The notes under the pieces are model-generated. The model searched no databases. It was not told the DNA's origin and saw nothing but the letters and a program-made list of their open reading frames with translations. From Saccharopolyspora gloriosae (GTDB taxonomy: Bacteria; Actinomycetota; Actinomycetes; Mycobacteriales; Pseudonocardiaceae): DNA of 64,000 nucleotides. The stretch lies in the NCBI RefSeq assembly GCF_022828475.1, contig NZ_CP059557.1:992001-1056000 (forward strand), in the 5' to 3' direction. Numbering within the stretch: the stretch's first letter is position 1; each line of letters starts with the position of its first letter. Made by a program: the position numbers and the translations under genes. This document shows, piece after piece, positions 9,459 through 17,345 of this stretch.

Positions 9459-9935
9459 TCAGGACGAGATGTCGGCGACGCGTGCGTCGAGGAGCCGGGC
9501 CAGTTCGCCGGGGGCGAGCTCGATCTCCAGCCCGCGCCGCCCGGCACTGCAGAAGATCGTGTCGAACGCCTCCGCCGAGGAATCGAGCACCACGGGCAGC
9601 CGCTTCTTCTGCCCGAGCGGTGAGATGCCGCCCGCCACGTACCCGGTGGCGCGCTCGGCGGCACCCATGTCGGCCATCTTGGCCTTCTTGCCACCGCACG
9701 CGGCGGCGAGCGCTTTGAGGTCGAGCTGCCCGGTGACCGGAACCACCCCGACCGCCAGTGCGCCGTCGACGTCGGCGACGAGGGTCTTGAACACCCGCTC
9801 CGGCGGCTGTCCCAGCGCGTCGGCGGCCTCCAGCCCGTAGGAATCCGCTCGCGGATCGTGTTCATACGTGTGCACCTGGTGGGTGACGCGTTGCCGCGCC
9901 AGCAGTGCCGTCGCCGGTGTCCCCTTGCCTGCCAT
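9459..9935 (-). CDS. ybaK: Cys-tRNA(Pro)/Cys-tRNA(Cys) deacylase, YbaK/EbsC family
   Basis: A 158-residue trans-editing domain that hydrolyses mischarged Cys-tRNA(Pro). Family signatures present are VFKTLVADVDG (about 49-59), VVPVTGQLDLKALA, KKAKMAD with the catalytic Lys region, and GYVAGGISPLGQKKRLP. Length matches the stand-alone YbaK family. It diverges from sigR with a short intergenic region that carries the predicted SigR promoter facing the other way. Confidence 0.93.
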   Translation of the reverse strand: MAGKGTPATALLARQRVTHQVHTYEHDPRADSYGLEAADALGQPPERVFKTLVADVDGALAVGVVPVTGQLDLKALAAACGGKKAKMADMGAAERATGYVAGGISPLGQKKRLPVVLDSSAEAFDTIFCSAGRRGLEIELAPGELARLLDARVADISS

Positions 9936-9953
9936 GCCCCGACTCTAGAAGCA

Positions 9954-9978
9954 GGAATATCCATCCCGCCCCCATGTT
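9954..9978 (+). promoter_or_regulatory. predicted SigR-type promoter ahead of sigR
   Basis: GGAAT at 9954-9958 and GTT at 9976-9978 are separated by 17 bases, close to the GGAAT-N18-GTT consensus of SigR/SigH promoters. A start point would fall near 9985-9988, at or next to the in-frame GTG at 9988. Autoregulation is known for this sigma-factor family; here it is inferred from the match. Confidence 0.65.
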
Positions 9979-10158
9979 GCACAGACCGTGACGGAGTTGA
10001 CGAACACTTGCGTACTCGAACGGCAGCAAAACCTGCCCGAGCGCTCCGATGCAGGTGAGCGGGGCATCGGACGGGTATCCTCGAAGTGGGTCCATGCGCA
10101 GGACGGCATGGGTTCGTCGCCAGCAGCCACCTCTTCCTGGCGGCGGGAAAGGAACCCG

Positions 10159-10824
10159 GTGGCCAACACCCCGGATCAAGCCGGCACGGCGGGCGAAGGC
10201 ACGGCCGCGGCCGCCGAGCCGGATCAGGTCGAGGAGACCGATCAGCAGCGCATGGCCCGTTTCGAACGGGACGCGATGCCGCTGCTGGATCAGCTCTACG
10301 GTGCGGCGCTGCGGATGACCCGCAACGCGCCCGACGCCGAAGACCTCGTGCAGGAGACGTACCTGAAGGCCTACTCGGCGTTCAAGTCCTTCAAACAGGG
10401 CACGAACCTGAAGGCGTGGCTGTACCGCATCCTCACCAACACCTACATCAACGGTTACCGGAAGCGGCAGCGTCAGCCGCAGCAGCAACCGACCGATGAG
10501 ATCGCCGACTGGCAGCTCGCGCAGGCCGAGAACCACACGTCGACCGGATTGCGGTCGGCCGAGGTGGAGGCCTTGGACCGGTTGCCGGACTCGGACGTGA
10601 AGAACGCGCTGCAACAGCTGGCCGAAGAGTTCCGCATGGTCGTCTACTTGGCGGATGTGGAAGGCTTCGCGTACAAGGAGATCGCCGAGATCATGGGCAC
10701 GCCCATCGGCACGGTGATGTCGCGTCTGCACCGCGGCCGTAGGCAGCTGCGCGACATGCTCACCGACGTGGCGCGTGACCGTGGTTTCCTCAGGGAGAAA
10801 AAGCAGGAGGTGAGCACCTCGTGA
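10159..10824 (+). CDS. sigR: ECF sigma factor SigR/SigH, thiol-oxidative stress
   Basis: A group 4 sigma factor of 221 residues from the GTG at 10159, which has an AAAGGA site. Region 2 reads [27 protein letters not shown] and region 4 includes [29 protein letters not shown]. SigR directs thioredoxin, mycothiol and proteolysis genes when thiols are oxidised. The frame stays open 57 codons upstream to a GTG at 9988 that lies right at the predicted SigR-dependent start point; Streptomyces makes an extended, unstable isoform from such a start. The stop overlaps the anti-sigma start (GTGA), so the two are coupled. Confidence 0.93.
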   Translation: MANTPDQAGTAGEGTAAAAEPDQVEETDQQRMARFERDAMPLLDQLYGAALRMTRNAPDAEDLVQETYLKAYSAFKSFKQGTNLKAWLYRILTNTYINGYRKRQRQPQQQPTDEIADWQLAQAENHTSTGLRSAEVEALDRLPDSDVKNALQQLAEEFRMVVYLADVEGFAYKEIAEIMGTPIGTVMSRLHRGRRQLRDMLTDVARDRGFLREKKQEVSTS

Positions 10825-11156
10825 CGTGTGACGGGCATGACGAGGCGTCCTGCGAGGACGTGCTCGCCGAGGTGTGGCTGTTCCTGGACAACGAGTGCAA
10901 CCAGGGCCGCCGCGATGCGCTGCAGGAACATCTCGATGAATGCGGCAGCTGCCTGGAGCATTACGGCATTGAGGAGCACCTCAAGGAACTGCTGCACCGC
11001 AAGTGCGGCGGGGAGCACGCGCCGTCCGATTTGAAGGAACGGCTGCGCACGTCGATCCGGGACACCGTGCTGCGACAGGCGGATGTGACGGTCGAACGCG
11101 GCCCCGAAGGCACTTCGGTCGAGGTGCGGGCCAAGAAGCGCTCGCCCGCCGAATAG
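10821..11156 (+). CDS. rsrA: zinc-binding anti-sigma factor of SigR
   Basis: A 111-residue ZAS-family anti-sigma factor that binds and silences SigR until oxidation forms a disulfide and ejects zinc. The zinc and redox motif HxxxCxxC is present as HLDECGSC (about 36-43), with further Cys near residues 3, 11, 25 and 57. The GTG start overlaps the sigR stop, fitting one-to-one synthesis with its partner. The C-terminal tail is basic and low-complexity. A strong terminator follows. Confidence 0.92.
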   Translation: MTCDGHDEASCEDVLAEVWLFLDNECNQGRRDALQEHLDECGSCLEHYGIEEHLKELLHRKCGGEHAPSDLKERLRTSIRDTVLRQADVTVERGPEGTSVEVRAKKRSPAE

Positions 11157-11174
11157 CAACCGACGTAGACGACA

Positions 11175-11206
11175 AAGAGCCCCGGACCACGCGGTCCGGG
11201 GCTCTT
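11175..11206. terminator. bidirectional hairpin terminator
   Basis: A perfect 14-bp inverted repeat AAGAGCCCCGGACC with its complement around ACGC. It lies between the convergent rsrA and bL37 genes. The A- and T-ended arms give short A and T tracts on both strands, so it can terminate in both directions. Confidence 0.85.
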
Positions 11207-11240
11207 GCGTGTGCGCGGCGCGCGAAGCGCGGCCGTCACG

Positions 11241-11318
11241 TCAGCTGCCGTTGGGGCGCTTGCCGTGGTTGGCCTTGTTCTTGCGCCGGTCCTTCTTCTT
11301 GCGGGAACGCTTTCCCAT
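11241..11318 (-). CDS. 50S ribosomal protein bL37
   Basis: A 25-residue, very basic protein: MGKRSRKKKDRR, then KNKANHGKRPNGS. It matches the tiny actinobacterial large-subunit protein bL37 seen in mycobacterial ribosome structures (recognised from memory of its KANHGKRPN tail). A GGGAGGGG ribosome site precedes the ATG. It is below most gene-finder cutoffs and easily missed. Its place next to the sigR locus agrees with other actinobacteria. No other reading of this stretch is as good. Confidence 0.88.
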   Translation of the reverse strand: MGKRSRKKKDRRKNKANHGKRPNGS

Positions 11319-11479
11319 GACCCCTCCCTCGCGTCGTTCCCACGCTCCGGCACGCGGCCGTGGGCGGGGATTTCTCGTTTCTTGCAGAGTTCTGGCCGTT
11401 AAGTCTCGCATGGGCGCCACCTGCTGCCGTTGGGTGGCCCGGCACGTGGTTTCCTTGTCGAGGAAGGCCCGTAACGGGG

Positions 11480-11572
11480 CTTTCCGAGGCCGCGGGCACG
11501 GTGAGTTCGGTGGCGGTGCGAGCCGGCGACGCCGTGGAGGAGGGCGACCTCATCGCGGTCGTCGAATCCTGA
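11480..11572 (+). pseudogene. C-terminal remnant of a biotin/lipoyl carrier protein
   Basis: The last 30 codons, ending LSEAAGTVSSVAVRAGDAVEEGDLIAVVES, match the C-terminal half of the 71-residue biotin/lipoyl carrier protein that in mycobacteria (Rv3221c) sits between the sigH locus and the sensor kinase. The N-terminal half and the ESMKM biotinylation motif are missing. Upstream in the same frame, back to an ATG at 11360, the sequence is unrelated and rich in Pro, Trp and Cys, and no frame supplies the lost half. I read it as a truncated relic; 14 bases later the kinase gene begins. Confidence 0.7.
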
Positions 11573-11585
11573 CCGAAGGAGCGCC

Positions 11586-13079
11586 TTGTCGACGCTGAGT
11601 GACCTGCTGGCCGAGCACACCGGGCTGTCCGGGGCAGCTGCCGACCACCTTCAGCTGGTCGTGGCGGAGTGGCAGTTGTTGTCGGATCTGTCGTTCGCCG
11701 ACTTCCTGCTGTGGGTTCCGGTCGGCCCGGAGGGGGCCACCGAGGAGCGTTTCCTGTGCGTCGCGCAGGCGCGGCCGACGACCGCGCCGACCGCGCACCC
11801 GGAAGATGTGGTGTCCACCGAGGTCACCCCGCAGGAGCATCCGCAGCTGCGCCGCGCGGCGTTGGAGGGGCGGATCTGCCGGGAAGAGGACCCGCGCTGG
11901 CACCTGGGTGTGCCGGTGCGCCGCGAGACGATCCCGGTGAAGCTGGACCAGGAGATCGTCGCGGTGCTGAGCCGGGACACCAACCTGGCGGTGCCTCGGG
12001 TGCCGAGCCCGTTGGAGATCTCCTACTTGGGCAGCGCCGCGGATCTGTGCCAGATGGTCGCCGACGGAACGTTCCCCACCCCGGAACCCGCGCCGGACGT
12101 GCACACGAGCCCGCGAGTCGGGGACGGCCTGGTCCGGGTGGACGCTTCGGGCACCGTGGTGTTCGCGAGCCCGAACGCGTTGTCCGCGTATCACCGGATG
12201 GGCCACGCCGCGGACTTGGTCGGCGTGCAACTCGCGCCGTTGACCCGGTCGTTGCTGTCCGACCCGTTCGACGCTGACGAGGTGGCGCAGCGGGTTCGCC
12301 GCGCGGTGTCCGGTGAGCCGAGCATGCGCATGGAGGCCGAGGCGCGCGGTGCGACCGTGCTGTTCCGGGCGTTGCCGTTGCAGCCGCGCGGCCAGGTCGC
12401 CGGGGCACTGGTGCTGGTCAGGGATGTCACCGAGGTCAAACGCCGGGATCGGGCGTTGATGTCGAAGGACGCCACGATCCGCGAGATCCATCACCGGGTG
12501 AAGAACAACCTGCAGACGGTGGCGGCGTTGCTGCGATTGCAGTCGCGGCGCACCGGTAATTCGGAGGCCCGGCTCGCCCTGGACGAGTCGGTGCGGCGCG
12601 TCACTTCGATCGCGCTGGTGCACGAGACGTTGTCGATGTCGGTGGACGAACGCGTCGACCTGGACGACGTCGTGGATCGCGTGATCCCGATGATGAGCGA
12701 TGTCGCGGTGGCCGAGACCGGCGTGAAGGTGAGCCGGGAAGGCCGTTTCGGGGTGGTGTCCGCCGAGTTGGCGACGCCGCTGGTGATGGTGTTGACCGAG
12801 CTGGTGCAGAACGCTTTCGAGCACGCTTTCCCGGAAGGCACCGGCGGGGAAGTCGTCGTGCAGGCGGAGCGTTCGGCGCGCTGGCTGGACGTGGTCATTT
12901 CTGACGACGGTCAAGGCCTGCCGAAGGGTTTCTCCCTCGAGCGCGCCGAACGTCTCGGCCTGCAGATCGTGCGAACCCTCGTCGAGTCTGAGCTGCGGGG
13001 TTCGTTGAGCTTGCGCGGTCGGGGTCGCCAGCGCGGTACGGAAGCCGTGTTGCGCGTTCCGTTGAAGTACCGCCGCTGA
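11586..13079 (+). CDS. pdtaS: PdtaS-type sensor histidine kinase
   Basis: A 497-residue soluble kinase: an N-terminal GAF-like domain (about 1-150), a PAS domain (about 175-290), a HisKA_2 dimerisation domain with the phospho-acceptor in EIHHRVKNNLQ (near residue 302), and an HATPase domain with N (LVQNAFEHAF) and G (SDDGQGLP) boxes. This matches mycobacterial PdtaS, which phosphorylates the RNA-binding antiterminator PdtaR; no response regulator lies nearby, as in mycobacteria. The start is a TTG behind GAAGGAG. No membrane segments are seen. Confidence 0.9.
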   Translation: MSTLSDLLAEHTGLSGAAADHLQLVVAEWQLLSDLSFADFLLWVPVGPEGATEERFLCVAQARPTTAPTAHPEDVVSTEVTPQEHPQLRRAALEGRICREEDPRWHLGVPVRRETIPVKLDQEIVAVLSRDTNLAVPRVPSPLEISYLGSAADLCQMVADGTFPTPEPAPDVHTSPRVGDGLVRVDASGTVVFASPNALSAYHRMGHAADLVGVQLAPLTRSLLSDPFDADEVAQRVRRAVSGEPSMRMEAEARGATVLFRALPLQPRGQVAGALVLVRDVTEVKRRDRALMSKDATIREIHHRVKNNLQTVAALLRLQSRRTGNSEARLALDESVRRVTSIALVHETLSMSVDERVDLDDVVDRVIPMMSDVAVAETGVKVSREGRFGVVSAELATPLVMVLTELVQNAFEHAFPEGTGGEVVVQAERSARWLDVVISDDGQGLPKGFSLERAERLGLQIVRTLVESELRGSLSLRGRGRQRGTEAVLRVPLKYRR

Positions 13080-13271
13080 TGCCCTGACGCCGCAAGCGCG
13101 TCGATCGGGTCGGCAAGCCTTTACGGGGTGGCCTGCCTGGGGTCGGTCCGCTCGGTCAGTGGGCCTTGGGGGTGGCCGCTGGCCGGCATCGACGCTGATC
13201 GACCCCGGTTCTTGTCGGGGATGTGCTGTTGTTCCGCGACCGCCGTGTCGGGTCGCCCGGGGGGTAGCGCG

Positions 13272-13301
13272 GGGTCGGCCGGGGTGCTTGTGGGCCGACC
13301 C
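13272..13301 (-). terminator. hairpin downstream of whiB1
   Basis: A perfect 9-bp inverted repeat GGGTCGGCC with its complement around a 12-base loop, 25 bases past the whiB1 stop. It lies in the 247-base region between convergent pdtaS and whiB1, which otherwise shows no gene. Confidence 0.6.
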
Positions 13302-13326
13302 ACTACGCTGTCAGCAGGTCCGCTGC

Positions 13327-13584
13327 TCAGGCGTTGGTACGAGCCGCCCGAGTGCGCGAGCTGCGACGCTTGAGGGCACGCCGCTCGTCCTCGCTCATAC
13401 CGCCCCAGACACCGGCGTCCTGACCGCTCTCCAGTGCCCACGCCAGGCACTCGGAGGCAACCGGGCAACGCCGGCACACGGCTTTCGCCTCGGCGATCTG
13501 CAGCAGCGCAGGACCGCTGTTCCCGACGGGGAAGAACAGCTCCGGGTCCTCGTCACGGCAAACCGCATCGTGGCGCCAGTCCAT
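13327..13584 (-). CDS. whiB1: WhiB1 iron-sulfur transcriptional regulator
   Basis: An 85-residue Wbl protein. It starts MDWRHDAVCRDEDPELFFPVGNSG and holds the four cluster Cys (Cys9 plus CRRCPVASEC), the GVWGGMSEDERR turn and a basic C-terminal tail, almost identical to mycobacterial WhiB1. WhiB1 binds a NO-sensitive [4Fe-4S] cluster and contacts region 4 of the housekeeping sigma factor. The ATG at 13584 is preferred over the in-frame start 30 bases upstream because it gives the canonical N-terminus. Two CRP-like sites lie 59-103 bases upstream. Confidence 0.96.
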   Translation of the reverse strand: MDWRHDAVCRDEDPELFFPVGNSGPALLQIAEAKAVCRRCPVASECLAWALESGQDAGVWGGMSEDERRALKRRSSRTRAARTNA

Positions 13585-13642
13585 GATTCCTTGCTCCTCG
13601 CTAGGCGCGCACATGACGCGCCGGTAGTTCGTTCGGGGTGTT

Positions 13643-13687
13643 TGTGAATGCTTTCACGGAGTCCGTGTGCTTGTGAATGCTTTCACG
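13643..13687 (-). promoter_or_regulatory. two CRP-like operators upstream of whiB1
   Basis: TGTGAATGCTTTCACG occurs twice, at 13643-13658 and 13672-13687, spaced 29 bases centre to centre. Each fits the CRP pattern TGTGA-N6-TCACA with one mismatch. In M. tuberculosis the whiB1 promoter carries two CRP (Rv3676) sites, so cAMP-CRP control is the natural inference. Confidence 0.75.
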
Positions 13688-13828
13688 AACTGCCGTGATG
13701 TCAAGAGTTCGATCTCGTGCCGTGAGCCAACTCACCTGAAAGATCGACGGCTCTTGACCAGCGGTTTCGAATGATCGCTGGTCATGGACGGGGACGTCGA
13801 TCAGCGATCCAGGTCCGTTACGAGAAGG

Positions 13829-14752
13829 TTATACAGCGACCCGCAGCGCGTCCGGTACCGAGACGAACTCGATCACCGATCGCTCGCCGAGGTTGTCGCC
13901 GTCCACCTGCAGACGCAACGGCTCCTGACAGGCTACGTGGATGGAACCGACATCTGCACGTCGAAGCGCGTTTCTTCCGTGTGGTTTAGCACTACCGCGG
14001 AGCATCTGCGCGATGTATCGCAACACAACGTAAGCATTCATGTCGCTGAGCGAGAACACGCCCAGTCCGGTGTCGAATGTGGTGTCCGGATTCATTCGCA
14101 TCGGACGGGAACCCAAGTAGGTCCACGGGTCGGTGTTCGCCACGAACGCCGTGTGCAGCCCGGTGACCGGCGGCTCGTCGCCGATCCGCACGGTGATCTG
14201 CGGAGCCTGGCGCGACATGCGGAAATAGCAGTTCAGCGCGGTGCGGGCGTAGAGCGCGGGGCTGACGTTGCGGCCTCGGCCGCGGAGTTGCTCGACTTCG
14301 GCGACCACGTCGGCGTCCCAGCCGACACCGGCGTTGAAGGTGAACCAGCGATCGTTGGCCTTGCCGAGTCCGACCAGTCTGCTGCTGTCGGCGGCGATGG
14401 CCTGCAACAACCGGTGGGTGGCCTCGATCGGATCCTTGGGCAGGCCGAGGGCGCGGGCGAACACGTTCGCCGATCCACCGGGCACCACGCCGAGCCTGGG
14501 CATCCCGTGATCGGGGCGCCGGTCGGCGAGCATGCCGTTGACGACCTCGTTCACCGTGCCGTCGCCGCCGTGCGCGATGACCAGGTCGATGTCGTCGGCG
14601 ACCGCGGCTCGGGCGGCGTCGGCGGCATGTCCTCGGTACCGGGTCTGCACGACCTCCAGTTTCACCACGTCGGCCAAGGCGTGGGTCAACACGTCCCGCC
14701 TGGCCGCGGTGGTCGAGGTCGCCTGCGGATTGACGACAAGCACGGCGCGCAC
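13829..14752 (-). CDS. diacylglycerol/lipid kinase family protein
   Basis: A 307-residue member of the DAGK catalytic-domain family (DgkB/YegS-like), which phosphorylates diacylglycerol or related lipids with ATP. It has VVNPQAT at the N-terminus, the nucleotide loop AHGGDGTVNEVVNGM (about 64-78), GVVPGGSANVFARALGLP (about 88-105) and a C-terminal VDGDNLGE block. Length is typical. It lies upstream of whiB1 on the same strand, across a 244-base gap carrying the CRP sites. The exact lipid is unknown. Confidence 0.9.
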   Translation of the reverse strand: MRAVLVVNPQATSTTAARRDVLTHALADVVKLEVVQTRYRGHAADAARAAVADDIDLVIAHGGDGTVNEVVNGMLADRRPDHGMPRLGVVPGGSANVFARALGLPKDPIEATHRLLQAIAADSSRLVGLGKANDRWFTFNAGVGWDADVVAEVEQLRGRGRNVSPALYARTALNCYFRMSRQAPQITVRIGDEPPVTGLHTAFVANTDPWTYLGSRPMRMNPDTTFDTGLGVFSLSDMNAYVVLRYIAQMLRGSAKPHGRNALRRADVGSIHVACQEPLRLQVDGDNLGERSVIEFVSVPDALRVAV

Positions 14753-14836
14753 GACCTGCAGCCTAGGCGAGGCGTCCTGCCGGTTCGCAGGGTGCGGCCT
14801 CGTCGCCCAGGTTGTGGGCGTGCGGCGGTGGCCAAG

Positions 14837-15122
14837 TCAGATCGTGATCGGAGTTCCCCTCCCGGTCGGCGGCACGGGACGGAACGGGACGCCGTGGTCC
14901 CCGTCGACGGGACCGGCGGCGGGCTGAGACACCGTGCGGGCGGCGCGTCGCGCGGCCGCCCTGCGTAGTGGTGCGCCTCGCCGGGCACGGTCGTCGACCT
15001 GCGGCACCGGCTTCGCGAGGGCGCACAACCCCGGAGCGCACCCGCGCGATTCGCCGGCTCCGGCAGGAAGCGGAACGGATCGGTGGGACACCCCGTTGCC
15101 CACGACCGTCGCACCTGCCATG
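14837..15122 (-). CDS. hypothetical protein, weak candidate
   Basis: A possible 94-residue product starting MAGATVVGNG, Arg/Pro/Ala-rich and ending in PTGRGTPITI. Third codon positions are mostly G or C, as in real genes here, but the ribosome site is weak and several other frames are open across the same stretch. I recognise no family. The 573 bases between the lipid kinase and the membrane-protein gene hold nothing better, apart from a direct repeat CCGCAGTTAGTCCGA near 15275-15306. Confidence 0.3.
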
Positions 15123-15325
15123 TGACGATCTTCGCGCCCGCACCCGGCCCGAGCCATGCGGCGTTCGGGCGGTATTACCCTGAAAAGTGCGCACGCAGAG
15201 TCACGATCGGTGGTAAGGGGCGCTGTCCGGCCTTTGCCCCGAAAGTGTGAGCTGTGTCGCAGTGGGTCTGATCCCGCAGTTAGTCCGATGCCGCAGTTAG
15301 TCCGAGACTGAAAGGCGATGCCGCC

Positions 15326-15754
15326 GTGCCGCCCTCCGCTCCTCCGCGCACCGTGCGCATCGCCGCCGCCGTGACCATCGCCGAGGCGGTGGCGGGTCTC
15401 GCCTTCGTCGTCGCGCTGCTGGTGCGCACCACCGCCTCCGACCTCGGCGCGGTGAACACGCTGGACCGCACCGACACGTTCGCCGAGGCCGGGTATTTCG
15501 GGATCATCTCGCTGGCGGTGCTCGCCGCGGGGATCGGCATGTGGCAGGGCAGGCATTGGGCTCGCACGCCCGCGCTGCTGCTGCAGCTGATCCTGGTGGG
15601 GATCGCCTGGTACGCGATCGGGCCGTCGAAGCAGCCGTTGATCGGGTTCGCCATCGCGGTGCCGGCGGTGGCCGTGCTGTGGCTGATGTTCAACAAGCAG
15701 GGCCGGGTGTGGTCGCTGTACGGGCGTCCGCTGAACGGCGACGGCCGGGACTGA
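15326..15754 (+). CDS. four-helix conserved membrane protein
   Basis: A 142-residue integral membrane protein with four hydrophobic segments: about 13-33 (AVTIAEAVAGLAFVVALLV), 55-72, 82-98 and 104-121. A short basic C-terminal tail follows (KQGRVWSLYGRPLNGDGRD). The GTG start has an AAAGG site. Its position between the WhiB1/lipid kinase block and an acetyltransferase matches that of Rv3217c in M. tuberculosis. Function unknown. Confidence 0.75.
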   Translation: MPPSAPPRTVRIAAAVTIAEAVAGLAFVVALLVRTTASDLGAVNTLDRTDTFAEAGYFGIISLAVLAAGIGMWQGRHWARTPALLLQLILVGIAWYAIGPSKQPLIGFAIAVPAVAVLWLMFNKQGRVWSLYGRPLNGDGRD

Positions 15755-15909
15755 CGTTCGGGCGCTGATTCGGCCTGAGCGCCCCGGCCGCGCCTGGTGT
15801 TGCTTCAGGCTCGGCAAGAGCCGGCCCGGGGTGTCACGAAGCGACTCAGGCGGCGGGGATGCCCCGTCTGCGACGCCTGCCGCTCGACTCCGGTGCGGCG
15901 CGAGCGGGC

Positions 15910-16388
15910 TCACGATCCGAACGACTGCAAACCGTCGCCGGTGAGGCGGTGCACCGTCCATTCGTCCATGGCCTTGGCGCCGACGGATTCGTAGAACCGG
16001 ATCGCGGGCGTGTTCCAGTCCAGCACCCACCACTCCAGCCGCGCGTAACCGTGCGCCACGCACTCCTGCGCGAGCGTCCGCAGCAGTGCCTTGCCGAGCC
16101 CGGAACCGCGCCGCTCGGGCAGCACGAACAGGTCCTCCAGGTAGATGCCGTGGCGGCCTTCCCACGTGGAGAAGTTCAGGAACCACAACGCGAAACCGAC
16201 GACCTCGCCGTCGATCTCGGCCACGTGCCCGAACAGTGCGGGCGACTCGCCGAACAGCGCCCGGTGCAGGTCGGGTTCGGTGAGGTGGCACTCGTCGGGA
16301 GCCTTCTCGTACTCGGCGAGCGCGTGCACCAGGCGCACGACGGCGGGAGATCGGCTTCGGCGACCCGGCGGATGATGTGCTGCGGCAT
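15910..16388 (-). pseudogene. GNAT acetyltransferase with a one-base frameshift
   Basis: The main part (15910-16338) encodes a GNAT fold: RLVHALAEYEK, GHVAEIDGEVVGFALWF, the acetyl-CoA loop VLPERRGSGLGKALL and a C-terminal NTPAIRFYESVGA. The family's N-terminal strand, MPQHIIRRVAEADLP, is encoded from an ATG at 16388 but in another frame; one missing base near 16345 (CTCCCGCC where CTCCCGGCC would restore it) separates them. A GTG at 16338 could start a shortened protein, but it would lack strand 1. The gene is either newly broken or holds a sequencing error. Related to Rv3216 by position. Confidence 0.75.
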
Positions 16389-16403
16389 CGTCTTCCTTCG
16401 TGA

Positions 16404-17003
16404 TCAGCCCGCGGCCGCGGGCACATTGGAGCGTTCGAGCTGCGGGACGCCGCGTTCATGGCCGAGCACGCTGATCCCGGCGGGGTCGAGGGCGAACCGC
16501 ACGCCTTCGGTGACGGGCAGGTCCAGCCAGCGGGCGATGAGCGCCCGGCCGAAGTGGCCGTGCCCGGCCAGCAGCACGTCGCCGCGAGCGAGTTCCGAGG
16601 TGACGCGGGCCAGCAGCGCGTCGGCGCGGGCGGTGACGTCGGCCGCGGATTCACCACCGGGATTGGGGTGGGTCCACACCGTCCACTCCGGAACGTGTTC
16701 GCGGATCTCCGGTGTGGTGCGGCCTTCGTAGTCGCCGTAGTCCCATTCGGCGAGCAGCGGTTCGACGGCCGGTGCGAACCCCGCCAGCTCGGCGGTGCGC
16801 CGCGCGCGATCCCGCGGACTGGCGAGCGCCGTCAGCGACGCGGAGCCGCGCAGGTCGGTGAGGGTGCGGCCGGCGGCGACGGCGAGTCGCTCACCGCGCG
16901 AGGTGAGCGGGATGTCGGTGCGACCAGTGTGCTTGCCGCTGCTGGACCATTCGGTCTCGCCGTGTCGCAGCAGGAAGACCTTGTGCTCTCCGGATTCGGC
17001 CAC
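16404..17003 (-). CDS. histidine phosphatase family protein (Rv3214-like)
   Basis: A 199-residue phosphatase of the phosphoglycerate-mutase superfamily. The phospho-accepting His lies in LLRHGETEWS (about 11-20); the second catalytic His is in LLAGHGHFGRALIARWL; Glu in AEWDYGDYEG is the likely acid. Its relative in M. tuberculosis (Rv3214, first named gpm2) acts as a broad acid phosphatase, and its neighbours match here too, so phosphatase rather than mutase activity is likely. It ends 15 bases before the acetyltransferase start. Confidence 0.88.
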   Translation of the reverse strand: MAESGEHKVFLLRHGETEWSSSGKHTGRTDIPLTSRGERLAVAAGRTLTDLRGSASLTALASPRDRARRTAELAGFAPAVEPLLAEWDYGDYEGRTTPEIREHVPEWTVWTHPNPGGESAADVTARADALLARVTSELARGDVLLAGHGHFGRALIARWLDLPVTEGVRFALDPAGISVLGHERGVPQLERSNVPAAAG

Positions 17004-17285
17004 GCGCCGATTCTAGGTCGGGCCGGGTTCGCTGCTCGCCGCCGCCGGTTCGAGCGGCGCAGGGAACGCGATGAAGACTCCGTCGCAACGAAATCCCGTT
17101 GCTGCGGCGCCGCGCCGCGGGCGACGCCGCAGCCGGCCGCCCGGCTGTCGAGCAGCGGCCCGGCGGTGGGCATCGCGTTGATCGCCAGCAAGCCGGCCTC
17201 CTCGAGCTCAAGCTCGGTCGTGTGATTCGCGGGGTCGTCTCTGTGGCCGACCGTGCCGTCCTCGTGCGGTCGAAGAAGACAGAAA
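17004..17285. other. no gene recognised
   Basis: This stretch between the histidine phosphatase start and the sodN terminator contains only short overlapping open frames with no recognisable motif or good ribosome site. It must contain the phosphatase promoter. Confidence 0.5.
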
Positions 17286-17329
17286 AAGACGCCGACCGGC
17301 GAAAATGTCTTCTCACCGGTCGGCGTCTT
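17286..17329 (-). terminator. terminator of sodN
   Basis: A perfect 14-bp inverted repeat, AAGACGCCGACCGG with its complement around a 16-base loop, 17 bases past the sodN stop. On the sodN strand the hairpin runs into a short T-rich tract (TTTTTCT), as in a classic intrinsic terminator. Confidence 0.85.
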
Positions 17330-17345
17330 GATCAGTGCCGTGACT

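Noticed and set aside
14763-15194. 143-codon Arg-rich minus-strand ORF upstream of the lipid kinase
   Set aside because: Composition is that of a shadow frame; a different frame (14837-15122) is slightly better but also weak.
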